From the NCBI GenBank assembly GCA_934636105.1, contig CAKTZR010000010.1:36336-100335 (forward strand): 64,000 nucleotides of DNA. The letters run 5' to 3'. Below the pieces are notes generated by a model. It was not told where the DNA came from. It saw only the letters and a list, made by a program, of their open reading frames with translations, and did no database searches. Below, piece by piece: positions 1-11,086 of the stretch. A program made the translations under genes and the position numbers. Positions within the stretch are counted from its first letter, which is position 1, and each line of letters starts with the position of its first letter. Source of the DNA: an uncultured Clostridia bacterium (GTDB lineage Bacteria > Bacillota > Clostridia > Christensenellales > Aristaeellaceae).

Positions 1-2
1 AA

Positions 3-1100
3 ATCGCGGAAGCCGTAAACGGCAGTTCGTCTTCGTCCTCCTCCAGCTCCTCGTCTTCGAGCAGTTCTTCTTCGTCCAGCTCCTCCTCGTCCTCCGGCGA
101 TCTGCTCAAGTACGGCGTGAAATCCGACGCGGTGCGCACGCTTCAGCAGAACCTCAAAACGCTGGGCTATTATACCGGTTCCATCACCGGCAACTTTGGC
201 CGTCTGACGAAGGAAGCCGTCTATAACTTCCAGAAAGCCAACGGCCTTTCCGCCGACGGCGTGGCAGGCGCGAAGACGCTTTCCGCCGTCAGCAGCAAGC
301 TTTCCGGAAGCAGCAGCTCAAGCTCCAACAGCAATTCCAGCTCCAGCAGCTCAAACAGCAATTCGTCGAGCAGCAGTTCTTCTTCCTCCCTGCTCAACAC
401 GAGCGGCACGCTCCAGCAGGGTTCTTCCGGCGACGAGGTGCTCAAGCTGCAAAATATGCTGACCACGCTGGGCTTCTACACCGGCAATAAGACCGGCAAC
501 TTCGGCGCGCTGACCGCCGACGCGGTCACGGCCTATCAGAAATCCAAGGGCCTGACGGCGGACGGCATCGCGGGCAAGAAGACGCTCGCCGCCATCAATG
601 CAGATTATTCCGGCAGCGGTTCCAGCAATGCAGGCACGACAGACGGCACCACCGCGCCCAGCGCGCAAACCGCCGGCAACGTCATCTACGACAACTTCTA
701 CAACTGGCGGCGCAACTACGCCAACGGCGAATACTGCACGGTGTATGATTTCTCCACCGGCTATTCCTGGAAGCTGCGCATCATGACCAAGGACGCGCAC
801 ATGGACGCCGAGCCCGCCACGGCGGAGGACACGGCGATCATGCTCAAGGCGTTCGGCGGCAAGACCACGTGGACGCCGAAGGCAGTCTGGGTCACGTTCT
901 CGGATGGCAAGACCTACATCGGTTCCACCCACGACGTGCCGCATTCCCCGCAGCACCTTTCCAACAACAACTTCAACGGCCACCTGTGCGTCCACTTCCC
1001 GATTTCCATGGATAAGGCCAAGAGCATTGGCCCGTATGCCACAAGCCATCAGGAAGCCATCAACGAGGGCTGGGCGGCCACGCAGAAGCTCAAGTATTGA
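3..1100 (+). CDS. Peptidoglycan-binding repeat protein, 5' truncated by window edge
   Basis: The reading frame is open from the first bases, so the gene begins left of the window. The visible part holds two PG_binding_1 domains (core pattern LQ-x-LKxLGYYTG ... FQKxxGLxADGVAG), each preceded by a linker of almost pure serine (about 24 serines before the first, a Ser/Asn mix before the second). A C-terminal domain of about 140 residues follows, with conserved-looking tryptophans and histidines, including a GHLCVHFP motif and a later SHQEA. I do not recognise a catalytic signature in it; it lacks the HGxx...SxGC motif of YkuD L,D-transpeptidases. Family knowledge makes it a secreted cell-wall-binding protein, perhaps a hydrolase. 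A rho-independent terminator follows. GTG at 117 is an internal codon, not the start. Confidence 0.85.
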   Translation: MAEAVNGSSSSSSSSSSSSSSSSSSSSSSSSGDLLKYGVKSDAVRTLQQNLKTLGYYTGSITGNFGRLTKEAVYNFQKANGLSADGVAGAKTLSAVSSKLSGSSSSSSNSNSSSSSSNSNSSSSSSSSSLLNTSGTLQQGSSGDEVLKLQNMLTTLGFYTGNKTGNFGALTADAVTAYQKSKGLTADGIAGKKTLAAINADYSGSGSSNAGTTDGTTAPSAQTAGNVIYDNFYNWRRNYANGEYCTVYDFSTGYSWKLRIMTKDAHMDAEPATAEDTAIMLKAFGGKTTWTPKAVWVTFSDGKTYIGSTHDVPHSPQHLSNNNFNGHLCVHFPISMDKAKSIGPYATSHQEAINEGWAATQKLKY

Positions 1101-1112
1101 TCCGTTTTTGAG

Positions 1113-1140
1113 GAGACTGTGTAAGGCAGTCTCTTTTCTT
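1113..1140 (+). terminator. Rho-independent terminator after the peptidoglycan-binding gene
   Basis: A perfect 7-bp stem, GAGACTG (1113-1119) with CAGTCTC (1127-1133), and a 7-nt loop, followed directly by TTTTCTTTT. It lies 13 bp after the stop codon. Confidence 0.85.
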
Positions 1141-1148
1141 TTGCCCAT

Positions 1149-1177
1149 TTGCAGTTTAGCGCTCAACATGGTATAAT
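1149..1177 (+). promoter_or_regulatory. Sigma-A-type promoter of the LacI-family gene
   Basis: TTGCAG (1149-1154), a 17-bp spacer and a perfect TATAAT (1172-1177), 28 bp before the start codon at 1206. No clear LacI palindrome was found next to it. Confidence 0.65.
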
Positions 1178-1205
1178 GAGGTATCTTGATGATGGAGGAT
1201 TTCTC

Positions 1206-2222
1206 ATGGCCACAATGAAGGATATCGCCGGTCTCGTCGGCGTCAGCCTGACGACCGTTTCCAACGTCGTCCATGGCAATTATGACCGTGTTTCCCCGCA
1301 GACGGTGCAGCGCATTCTGGCGGCCATTGACGAGCTGCATTATGTGCCCAATATGTCCGCCCGCGCGCTGGTGAGCCACTCCTCCCGAATCATCGCCTAT
1401 GTGGACACGCACAGCCCGCAGGAGACCTATGCGGGCAACGGCTTTGCGGGCGTGATGCTCTCCGGGTTGGAGAGCGTCGTCACCGACCACGGCTATTTTT
1501 TGATGACGCGGCGCGGCACGGATGAAGACGTGCTCCGCCTGATGCTCAACAACTGGAATCCCGACGGCGTGATCTTCAAGGATCGCGTGCCGCAGAGCCT
1601 TGTGGATTTCGTCAAAAAGCAGGGCAAGCCGTGCGTGACCATCAACACCTATCTCGATGATCCCACGCTCATTCAGGTGCGCGCGGACGACCGCCGGGGC
1701 GGCTATCTGGCGGCGAAGCATTTGATCGATCTGGGCCACAGAAACATCCTGTTCATCGGCGCGGTGCATTGCGGCTTCATGAACAACGACCAGCGCTACG
1801 CGGGCTACTGCGACGCGCTGCACGAGGCCGGAATTGCCCCCAGCCCGGAAAATTTGATTACCAACCTCTTTCCCTTCAACGCCGAACGCGGGATTGCGCT
1901 GGGACGGCAGCTGGCCGCGCGGCGGGATTTCACGGGCATCTGCGTCAGCGGCGACCAATACGCCGCGGCCGTCATCACGGGTCTGCGCGAAGGCGGCGCG
2001 CATGTGCCGGAGGAAATCTCCATCGTCGGGTTTGACGATGTGGATATCGCGCGCATGACCTTCCCGCCGCTGACTACGATTCATCAGGATGGCATCGGCA
2101 AGGGCCGCCGCGCGGCGGAAGCGATTTTCGCACTCATCGGCGGCGAGCATCCCGATCCGAAGGATTTCAATCTGCCGGTGGAGCTGGTGGTGCGGGGAAC
2201 GACCGCGCCCACCCGCTGTTAA
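1206..2222 (+). CDS. LacI-family transcriptional regulator
   Basis: The protein has 338 residues, the family's usual length. It opens with a LacI helix-turn-helix (MKDIAGLVGVS then TTVSNVVHG) and the hinge PNMSARAL, followed by a periplasmic-binding-protein-like effector domain with the GFDDVDIARM segment near residue 280. ATG at 1206 was chosen because GGAGG (1194-1198) lies 7 bp upstream and the HTH begins at residue 4. LacI proteins usually repress sugar-uptake or catabolic genes in response to a sugar. No sugar operon is adjacent, so the target is unknown. The stop codon TAA is formed by the first bases of an R1 repeat, and no separate terminator was seen. Confidence 0.93.
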   Translation: MATMKDIAGLVGVSLTTVSNVVHGNYDRVSPQTVQRILAAIDELHYVPNMSARALVSHSSRIIAYVDTHSPQETYAGNGFAGVMLSGLESVVTDHGYFLMTRRGTDEDVLRLMLNNWNPDGVIFKDRVPQSLVDFVKKQGKPCVTINTYLDDPTLIQVRADDRRGGYLAAKHLIDLGHRNILFIGAVHCGFMNNDQRYAGYCDALHEAGIAPSPENLITNLFPFNAERGIALGRQLAARRDFTGICVSGDQYAAAVITGLREGGAHVPEEISIVGFDDVDIARMTFPPLTTIHQDGIGKGRRAAEAIFALIGGEHPDPKDFNLPVELVVRGTTAPTRC

Positions 2223-2452
2223 CTCCTTCCGTCACGACTTCGTCGTGCCAACCTTCGGCATCTCATCTATTTGTTTCCGCCACTGGCGGCAACAGATGAA
2301 TGTCCCTCAAAGAGGGAGGCTTCATTCTCTCGCTACCGCAGATTATACCAAAAGGCTCCCTCCTTGAGGGCGTTAGACTTGCCGCCCGTTGTGCGGGAAA
2401 CAGGCAAGTGAAACGCCGAAGGTCTGTCAGCGAAGCTGACTGAGGGAGTCTA
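2220..2452. repeat. R1 dispersed repeat, copy 1 (MITE-like, longest copy)
   Basis: It begins TAACTCCTTCCGTCA and ends with TGACTGAGGGAGTCTA, imperfect terminal inverted repeats of about 13 bp. Inside are small hairpins: CACGACTTCGTCGTG near the left end, CCTCCCTC-type stems in the middle, and GTCAGCGAAGCTGAC near the right end. No ORF is convincing inside it. Related copies lie at 18158-18289, 23108-23207 and 33354-33491. With the terminator at 2485-2524 it accounts for the gene-free stretch 2223-2532. Confidence 0.75.
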
Positions 2453-2484
2453 AAGGCGGAATACCTTAAAATTATGGATGAATC

Positions 2485-2524
2485 AAAAACACGAATCCCT
2501 GAAAAACGAGATTCGTGCTTTTTC
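2485..2524 (-). terminator. Bidirectional terminator after the YheO-like gene
   Basis: An 8-bp stem, CACGAATC (2490-2497) with GATTCGTG (2510-2517), has an A-run on the left and CTTTTT on the right. It can end the minus-strand YheO-like transcript and also plus-strand transcription coming from lacI. Confidence 0.8.
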
Positions 2525-2532
2525 ATATGCTT

Positions 2533-3186
2533 TTAATCCTGCACCAGGCTCCCCGCCGCTTCGGCCTCCTCCAGCTCATGCATGTACTTGTAAACCGTGT
2601 ACCGCGACACGTTCAGCCGCTCGGCGACAATCGCCACGGACTTTTGATACGTGAACGCACGGCGCTTATAGAGCATGCGGATGATGCGCATGCGGTCGGT
2701 CTTCTTCATCGCCTCCGGCTCCTTGCCGACGGCGCTGATGCACTCGCGCAGCAGTTCTTCAAGCTGGCTCCTCGCGTCCTGCATGAGCGTCTGCTGCAAA
2801 TCGCCGCTGGTGGCGGTCAGCTCGCTGAGCATCTGCCCGGCGCGCACCATGTTGGTGATATCCAGATTGATGCCCAGCGCGAAGTGATAATCCTCGCCGA
2901 CGATGTTGAACGTCGAGCTTTTGAGCGTGCGTCCGTCGCGGGAAAGCACCAGCTGGTTGATGTAGTCCTTGTTCTGATAGATGCTCTCGTCGTAGTCGCC
3001 GATGTCGCCGAAGATGTCCGCCGTCGAGCCGACCTCGCGGCCCGTCACCGTGCCGTTGAAAATCGCCAGAATCGGATGACCGGGGCGGGTCATGTCGTGG
3101 ACGATGGTTTCGCAGTTCGGCCCGAACATCACGGAGATGCCGCGCGCCTCGTTTTTCAAAAAGTTGAGCATTTCTTCCCGGTTCAT
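2533..3186 (-). CDS. YheO-type PAS-domain and HTH transcriptional regulator
   Basis: The protein has 217 residues. The N-terminal half matches the YheO-like PAS domain (GPNCETIVHDM near the start, then HPILAIFNGTVTGREVG). The C-terminal 60 residues form a winged-helix-type HTH with the pattern VAERLNVSRYTVYKYMHE. ATG at 3186 was chosen because GGAGGACTTTGAC precedes it; the frame stays open further upstream, but that stretch looks non-coding. Members of this family are putative ligand-sensing regulators of amino-acid or peptide metabolism; the ligand here is unknown. It lies downstream of the three glycosyltransferase genes on the same strand. A TATAAT at 3306-3311 overlaps the stop codon of that operon and could give it an independent promoter. 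Confidence 0.85.
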   Translation of the reverse strand: MNREEMLNFLKNEARGISVMFGPNCETIVHDMTRPGHPILAIFNGTVTGREVGSTADIFGDIGDYDESIYQNKDYINQLVLSRDGRTLKSSTFNIVGEDYHFALGINLDITNMVRAGQMLSELTATSGDLQQTLMQDARSQLEELLRECISAVGKEPEAMKKTDRMRIIRMLYKRRAFTYQKSVAIVAERLNVSRYTVYKYMHELEEAEAAGSLVQD

Positions 3187-3306
3187 GTCAAAGTCCTCCG
3201 TCCCGCGGACGCGGGTTTTCATTTTGTTTGTTTTGTTTTCTAATCGAAAACGTTCCGGCAGACCTTTTTTCGCCGGGAAAAGTGACATTCTGTTGCTTTT
3301 AACCTA

Positions 3307-4620
3307 TTATATCACATTTTCGTCCCGTTGGGTATGCCCCAGCGCCAAAATCAGCGCCGCAAGCATCATCAGCGCGCAGATATTCAGCGGCAGAGCCGTT
3401 TCCCAATAGCTGCCCAGCGACGCAAGCGCAATCAGCGCGCAGACAGGCGCGGCCTTTTTATCTTTCGCCGCCCACACGACGCTCAGGATATCCGCCAGAT
3501 AGAAATACCGCTCGTGCATCCGCGGCAGGAAAAAGACAATCGTCAGCGGCAGCAGCAGCGCCAGACGCAGATACCCTTCCCGCGTCAGCTTTCCCGCCTG
3601 CTTCACGCCGCAGGCCATCAGCAGCGCGCACGCGCCGAACGCCAGCGCCATGCCGAAATTGCCGTAGGCATACACGTCCAGCCCGGTCGTATCCAGCAGC
3701 GCGAAGAAGCTCGGCGCGTTGTAGGTCAGCCCGGTATACAGCCCCGTCTGCGCCGTGTAGATGGAAAGCAGCGCGCCGACGCTCTTGCCGCCCAGCAGTG
3801 CGGGCAGGGCCGTCAGCACAAGCGTGCCCAGAAAGACCAGCGCATCCGAAAGCCGCAGTTTTTTGTCCGCCCAGAGCACCGCGACGATGGGCAGAATGAA
3901 CACGGCTTGCAGTTTAAACGCCAGCGACAGCGCAAAGCACGCCGCCGCGCGCACGGGCCTGCCTGCCAGCGCAAGCGCCAGCCCCCACAGCGCGCAGGCC
4001 GCGTACAGGCTGTCGCACTGGGCAAACATGCCGCCGTTCAAAACGAGGGTCGGCAGCAGCAGCGCCAATCCGAAAGCGACGGCGTTCTTTTGGCCGTCCT
4101 TCTGCGCCAGCTCCACCGCCGCGCCTGCCAGAAACGCATCCCCGATGAAGGAAACCGCCTTCACCGCATACAGCGCCGGAACGGGCAGCCGCGTAATGAT
4201 GAACAGGATATATTGATACAGCACATTGTACTCGCCAATGTTTTGGCGCATGCCCTCGCCAAACGAGCCGCCCGCCAGCTTTTGCAGCCAATCCGCCAGA
4301 TAAATGTCGTAATCTCCGGAGGAGCGATCCAAAAAGCTGACCCGCGCCAGCAGGGCCGCGGCGCAGAGCGCGCACAGCAGCAGCGCGTCAAGCACGCCCT
4401 GCCCGTTCTCCTTCACAATCCGCATGGCGAAAAGGAGCATCACCGCCAGCGGCACGCACAGCGCCGCCGCCGTCGCCGCGGAATGTCCCAGCGCAAGGGT
4501 GCGCGTCGCCATCACCAGCGCAAAGCCAAGCACCGTCAGCGCGGCGCAGATCGCCCGCGCCGCTTTTCCGCATGGTTTCGTCAATCCGCCGCGCAGGCGC
4601 TCATCAAGCGTCGTTTTCAC
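3307..4620 (-). CDS. Polytopic GT-C-like glycosyltransferase, paralogue A
   Basis: About 437 residues, almost all hydrophobic, with roughly ten membrane segments. It carries the pattern shared by the three tandem paralogues here: SGDYDIYLADW in an early extracytoplasmic loop, then LNGGMFAQCDSLY, then LSLAFKLQAVFILP, and HERYFYLADI near the end. These fit Gpi18-like or GT39/87-type transferases that use polyprenyl-phosphate sugars to glycosylate envelope molecules. GTG at 4620 is preferred over TTG at 4626 because AAGGGGG lies 9 bp upstream of the GTG. It overlaps the end of paralogue B by 17 bp, implying translational coupling. Donor and acceptor are unknown. Confidence 0.8.
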   Translation of the reverse strand: MKTTLDERLRGGLTKPCGKAARAICAALTVLGFALVMATRTLALGHSAATAAALCVPLAVMLLFAMRIVKENGQGVLDALLLCALCAAALLARVSFLDRSSGDYDIYLADWLQKLAGGSFGEGMRQNIGEYNVLYQYILFIITRLPVPALYAVKAVSFIGDAFLAGAAVELAQKDGQKNAVAFGLALLLPTLVLNGGMFAQCDSLYAACALWGLALALAGRPVRAAACFALSLAFKLQAVFILPIVAVLWADKKLRLSDALVFLGTLVLTALPALLGGKSVGALLSIYTAQTGLYTGLTYNAPSFFALLDTTGLDVYAYGNFGMALAFGACALLMACGVKQAGKLTREGYLRLALLLPLTIVFFLPRMHERYFYLADILSVVWAAKDKKAAPVCALIALASLGSYWETALPLNICALMMLAALILALGHTQRDENVI

Positions 4621-5974
4621 GTGCAAGCGCCCCCTTGACGCCCAATTTGCCCATCAGCTCCAGCCAAACGACCACCGCGCAGGCAATCGCCATCAGGCTG
4701 AGCACATTCATCGGGATAATCGTGTAGTTAAAAATCGCTTCCATGTAGCTGCACAGCGAAATCAGTTCCAGTACTCCGGCCACCGCCAGCCGCCGCGCGC
4801 TGCCCGCGCAGGCGAAGGCCAGCAGGCCCGCCAAATACAGGCTGCGCGCGTTCATCTGCGGCAGAATCAGCAGCAGACCTGCCGCAAGCAGCAGCGCCGC
4901 GAGCAGCAGCGTGTCCGTGTCCGGCTCACAATGCGCATGAATCAGCGCAAAAGCGACCAGCAGCGCGCAGGCAAAGCCCAAATACATGCCCATGCCGCTG
5001 AACTCGCGGACGGAAGCGACCGTCATCAGGCTGTAAACGCCCGGCGCATGATCCGCCAGACCCGCGCCCTCATACGCCACCGCATCGATCTGCTGGGCAT
5101 AGCGGCCAAACACCGCCGCAAGCCCCTGACCATCGACGAGGAACGCCGCCTGCATCAGCACAAACGCCGCCAGACCCGCGAGCAGATGGCGAATGGAGAC
5201 CTTTCCCTTCATGAAAAACACGAGCAGCAGCGGGAACAGGAACGCGGCTTGCAGCTTCGTCGCCGCAGCCAGCCCCCACAGGATGCAGCCCCAAACCGGA
5301 TGATCATTAAGCAGCAGCGCCAGCCCCCAGAGCGTCAGCGCGGCGAACATCGCGTCGCACTGCGCCCAGCAGCCGCCGTTCATCAGCATCGTCGGTGCAA
5401 GCACGCAGGCAAACATCGCGCCCACGGCCGCGCCCGGCTTTGCGTTGCGCTCAAGCGCCAGCTTCAAAACGGCCAGCGCCGCCGCCGTCTGGCAGACCAT
5501 GTCAAACAGTTTCACGGCGTACAGCTGCGAAAAATTCTCCAGCCGGGAAATCAGCGCCATCACGATCAGGTAGCCGCCCGACCATGCGCCGTCTTCCCAG
5601 GCCATCGCCGTGCCGAGGTCATAGTTCCACATATCCTCCAGCATCGGCGTAAGCACCTTGCTCATGCGCCCCGGCTTGATATCCAGCATCGCCAGATGCG
5701 CCGCCACCGCCAGCATCGCCAACGCCGCCGCGCACAGCAGCACCATCGCCGACTGTTCCTTCAGTGCGCGCCACGCGCCAAAGGTCAAAAGCGCCATGCA
5801 CGCCGCGCCGATCAGCGCAATCACAAGCGTGCCTTCCATGCCCGCGCAGTTCTTCATTTCCAGCGCGAAAAACACGAGCGCCGCCGCCGCGCCCAGCAGC
5901 AGCTTGGGCAGGCCCTTCACCCGCGCTTCCAGCCCCGCGCGCAGCGGGTCGCGCATGATATTCGGATTTTTCAT
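4604..5974 (-). CDS. Polytopic GT-C-like glycosyltransferase, paralogue B
   Basis: 456 residues with repeated hydrophobic helices. It aligns by eye with its neighbours through LMNGGCWAQCDAMF, AAATKLQAAFLFP and a proline-rich NARSLYLAG segment, but the early loop has WNYDLGTAMAW where the others have DYDI. That may change the acidic catalytic position. ATG at 5972-5974 forms an ATGA overlap with the stop codon of paralogue C, and GGAGGTGAAGGC lies just upstream. Probably an integral-membrane sugar transferase of the same pathway as A and C. Confidence 0.8.
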   Translation of the reverse strand: MKNPNIMRDPLRAGLEARVKGLPKLLLGAAAALVFFALEMKNCAGMEGTLVIALIGAACMALLTFGAWRALKEQSAMVLLCAAALAMLAVAAHLAMLDIKPGRMSKVLTPMLEDMWNYDLGTAMAWEDGAWSGGYLIVMALISRLENFSQLYAVKLFDMVCQTAAALAVLKLALERNAKPGAAVGAMFACVLAPTMLMNGGCWAQCDAMFAALTLWGLALLLNDHPVWGCILWGLAAATKLQAAFLFPLLLVFFMKGKVSIRHLLAGLAAFVLMQAAFLVDGQGLAAVFGRYAQQIDAVAYEGAGLADHAPGVYSLMTVASVREFSGMGMYLGFACALLVAFALIHAHCEPDTDTLLLAALLLAAGLLLILPQMNARSLYLAGLLAFACAGSARRLAVAGVLELISLCSYMEAIFNYTIIPMNVLSLMAIACAVVVWLELMGKLGVKGALARENDA

Positions 5975-7383
5975 GCCTTCACCTCCGCCAGAGCGGCATC
6001 CGTCTTTTCTTCGTGCAGGCTCTTGTAAAGCGCTGCGGCCGTCAGCGCGACGGCCAGCCCCTGAAACACCGTCGCCCACTTGAGATCCAGAATTGCGTCG
6101 CCCGGCAGGCCCGCCGTGTAGCAGATGTAGGAAGCCAGACCAAACAGCAGCGGCAGCCAGACCCGCTTCGGTTTATACGCCGCAAGCACCAGCGCCAGCA
6201 CGTCCGCGCCGAAGGTATAACGTTCGTGCATCTTCGGCAGGAAGAACGGCACGCCGCCCAGCACCAGCAGGCAGGTCAGCAGCGTTCCTTCCCGCGTGAT
6301 GTGGTCGCGGCGCAGGCACACCATCAGGCAGACCGCGGTCAGCATCGCCATGCCCAGCGCCATCGCCATGCCGCTGAACATCGTATACATCGTGCCCTTG
6401 TCCATCGACGCGGGCAGGAAGTTATACAGGCTCGGCCCGTTGACGGTGATGAAGTTGTAGTTGCCCGCCTGCGTGGTGTACACGGTCAGCGCGTGGTGCA
6501 GCGATTTGCCGCCCCAGAACGCCGGAATCATCATCGCCAAATACGCCGCCGGAATCAGCACCAGATGACGCAGCTTGATATCCTTCCGCAGCCACAGCGG
6601 CAGCAGCGCAGGCAGGAAGAAGACCGTTTGCAGCTTGAAGGAAAGCGCCATGCCGAAGAAAATCATGCTCCATGCGCTTCGCTTTTGCAGCGCCATATAC
6701 AGCGCCATCAGACACAGGGAGGTATAAATCACGTCGCACTGGCCCCAATACGCGCCGTTGAAGACAACGGTCGGCAGCATCAGCGTCAGGTTGAAGATCA
6801 CGACGCGCTTGCCCGCGCCTTTCACCTGCATCCCCGCCAGCTTGGTGACAGCATAGGCCAGCAGCACCTCAAACGTCAGCGAGACGACCTTGACCAGATA
6901 CTGCCACGGATAATTCTTCACCCGCGAAATCAGCAGCAGCAGATACAGATACGGCGGCGTGTAGTCGCTGCCGATATACGTGCCCAGGCCCTGCTTGATC
7001 CCCATCTGGGAATAATCATAAATCCAGTTGCTCAAAAAGATGTCGTAGTCGTCGCTCACATAGTCAAACAGCGAGACTTTAGCCAGCAGAATGGCGCCGA
7101 CCACCACGCACAGCATCACCTGCGCGCCGACATTCAGTTTTTTGCCGATATGCAGCTCCACCGCCACGGTGAGCGCATAAAGCGCGGCGAGCACAACGGC
7201 GATCAGCCGCGTCATTTCTTCCATGCGGAAGCCCGTAAATTCGTCGATCTTCGCGTAGCGCGCGTGATAAGCGAATACCGCGAACACCGCCGTCGCCAGC
7301 AGCACGAGCACATAGCGCGCCCAGTTCGGCATGCGGCGGTTCATCAGCCCGCGCAGCGCGTCGTCTGCAACATTTTTGTTCAT
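5971..7383 (-). CDS. Polytopic GT-C-like glycosyltransferase, paralogue C (first gene of operon)
   Basis: 470 residues, with about ten membrane helices after a cytoplasmic N-terminus. Key segments are SDDYDIFLSNW, FNGAYWGQCDVIY, ALSFKLQTVFFLP and KMHERYTFGADV, the last resembling the substrate-loop arginine motif of Gpi18-like mannosyltransferases. ATG at 7383 is preceded by AAGGAAGGAACAGCT; the frame stays open upstream without coding character. It leads a three-gene operon (C, B, A) held together by 4-bp and 17-bp overlaps. A TATAAT box lies about 50 bp upstream. Confidence 0.82.
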   Translation of the reverse strand: MNKNVADDALRGLMNRRMPNWARYVLVLLATAVFAVFAYHARYAKIDEFTGFRMEEMTRLIAVVLAALYALTVAVELHIGKKLNVGAQVMLCVVVGAILLAKVSLFDYVSDDYDIFLSNWIYDYSQMGIKQGLGTYIGSDYTPPYLYLLLLISRVKNYPWQYLVKVVSLTFEVLLAYAVTKLAGMQVKGAGKRVVIFNLTLMLPTVVFNGAYWGQCDVIYTSLCLMALYMALQKRSAWSMIFFGMALSFKLQTVFFLPALLPLWLRKDIKLRHLVLIPAAYLAMMIPAFWGGKSLHHALTVYTTQAGNYNFITVNGPSLYNFLPASMDKGTMYTMFSGMAMALGMAMLTAVCLMVCLRRDHITREGTLLTCLLVLGGVPFFLPKMHERYTFGADVLALVLAAYKPKRVWLPLLFGLASYICYTAGLPGDAILDLKWATVFQGLAVALTAAALYKSLHEEKTDAALAEVKA

Positions 7384-7432
7384 AGCTGTTCCTTCCTTCG
7401 GGCAAGCGCCCGCGTTGGTTTCCATCCTCTTT

Positions 7433-7461
7433 ATTATACTGAAAAAAGCTGTTTCTGTACA
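7433..7461 (-). promoter_or_regulatory. Promoter of the glycosyltransferase operon
   Basis: On the minus strand, TATAAT (7438-7433) lies 17 bp downstream of TGTACA (7461-7456), a weak -35. The leader to the start codon is about 45 nt. Confidence 0.5.
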
Positions 7462-7635
7462 GCGAAAAAACGATATGCCCGTTCTTTTTACAGCTTTTCC
7501 CGCATAGAATAGGCTTTGGCAGCTTACTTCTCCTTTTTTCACATTTCAGCCCGCCTGCGGCCGCATTTCGGCAATAAATCAGGCGTATGCTTAGGGTAAC
7601 GATTTTTCATCAGATTGTTTTTTGAGGTGATTTCC

Positions 7636-8178
7636 TTGCAGCGTATTTCTTCCATACAGCCGATGCGCACGCCGAGGACGGCGGATTTTGATTTTTCGTT
7701 TTATGTGCCCTACGAAGCGGCGGTCGAGACCGCGTTTCTGGCGCTCTGCGCGGCGCGGATGCAGCTTGAGGAGGAACACACGCCCTTTGCCGTCCGCTCG
7801 ATGACGTTCCGGCTCAAATCGCCCGCGTCCATTCGCGACAAGCTGCTCCGGCGCGGCCTGCCGCAGAGCGCGGAGGGCGCGGCCCAGCTGCACGATATCG
7901 CCGGGCTGCGCGTCGTGCTTTCCAGCGTGGAGGCGGTCTATCGCTTTGCGGATATTCTGCGCGCGTCCCCCTCTTGGCAGTTCGTCTGCGCGCGGGATTA
8001 CATCGCCGCCCCGAAGCCCAGCGGCTACCGCAGCCTGCATCTGGTGATGCTCGTGCCCGTCTGCCGAAACGGCCAGAAAGCCACCGTCCCCGTCGAAATT
8101 CAGCTCCGCACGCCCGCGATGGATATGTGGGCCTGCGTCGAGCACGATCTCTGCTATAAGCCCGTGAAGGAAGCATAG
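7636..8178 (+). CDS. Small alarmone synthetase (RelA/SpoT synthetase domain, RelQ/YjbM-like)
   Basis: 180 residues, a stand-alone synthetase with no HD hydrolase, TGS or ACT domain. Family motifs are present in order: TFRLKSPASIRDKL, LHDIAGLRVV, APKPSGYRSLHLV, and VEIQLRTPAMDMWACVEHDL. These bind ATP and GTP and carry the catalytic glutamate of the EIQxRT segment. It would transfer pyrophosphate from ATP to GDP or GTP to make (p)ppGpp for stress signalling. TTG at 7636 is chosen because GAGGTGA ends 5 bp upstream; an upstream TTG at 7615 lacks a ribosome site. It is transcribed alone and ends at the shared terminator near 8300. Confidence 0.9.
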   Translation: MQRISSIQPMRTPRTADFDFSFYVPYEAAVETAFLALCAARMQLEEEHTPFAVRSMTFRLKSPASIRDKLLRRGLPQSAEGAAQLHDIAGLRVVLSSVEAVYRFADILRASPSWQFVCARDYIAAPKPSGYRSLHLVMLVPVCRNGQKATVPVEIQLRTPAMDMWACVEHDLCYKPVKEA

Positions 8179-8184
8179 ATTACG

Positions 8185-8234
8185 TTGGGGCGTTGCCCCA
8201 ATCCCCACCAGAAACCTGAGGTTTCTGGATTTCC
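8185..8234. repeat. R2 hairpin repeat, short copy
   Basis: Two adjacent hairpins: TTGGGG/CCCCAA (8185-8201), then the 21-nt near-palindrome CCAGAAACC-TGA-GGTTTCTGG (8208-8228), followed by ATTTCCCAC. The same arrangement recurs in expanded form at 29131-29375. It lies in the short gap after the alarmone synthetase gene. Confidence 0.65.
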
Positions 8235-8274
8235 CACCTTGTCTATGTTTATATAAATTGCATCCTGACATGAT

Positions 8275-8315
8275 AAAAAGCGAACCCCCTTCTTCCGAAA
8301 GAGATTCGCTTTTTT
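8275..8315. terminator. Bidirectional terminator between relQ-like gene and opp operon
   Basis: AAAAAGCGAA (8275-8284) pairs with TTCGCTTTTT (8305-8314), giving U-tracts in both directions. It ends the plus-strand alarmone synthetase gene and the minus-strand opp operon. Confidence 0.8.
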
Positions 8316-8316
8316 A

Positions 8317-8529
8317 TCATCGAACAATGAAGAAGTATCCCGCCAGCGCCAGAATCGCCAGCACGACCAGGCAGATCGGCACAATGGTAATCATCGCGGC
8401 GATCAGCATCGCCAATCCGTCGCCCTTCTCCATCTCGTCGCAGGGCGCGCGGTCTATCGGCTGCTCGCCCATTTTTTCCTTTTGCAGCTTGCGGAAGCGG
8501 TCATAGCGCCCCTTAAACGGCAGTCCCAT
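8317..8529 (-). CDS. Small single-pass membrane protein at end of opp operon
   Basis: 70 residues: a polar, basic N-terminal half and one strong transmembrane helix at the C-terminus (AMLIAAMITIVPICLVVLAIL, then a short tail). AAGGAATAAGTT precedes the ATG and lies in the last codons of oppF, so translation should be coupled. No family is recognised. Its place as the last gene before the operon terminator suggests an accessory membrane peptide of the transporter, but that is inference only. Confidence 0.65.
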   Translation of the reverse strand: MGLPFKGRYDRFRKLQKEKMGEQPIDRAPCDEMEKGDGLAMLIAAMITIVPICLVVLAILALAGYFFIVR

Positions 8530-8532
8530 AAC

Positions 8533-11068
<2,536 letters not shown>

Positions 11069-11086
11069 ATATTCTTCCCCTCCTTC

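Noticed and set aside
3..1100. L,D-transpeptidase (YkuD) at the end of the peptidoglycan-binding protein
   Set aside because: The HGxx...SxGC catalytic motif is missing; the Cys-His context is different.
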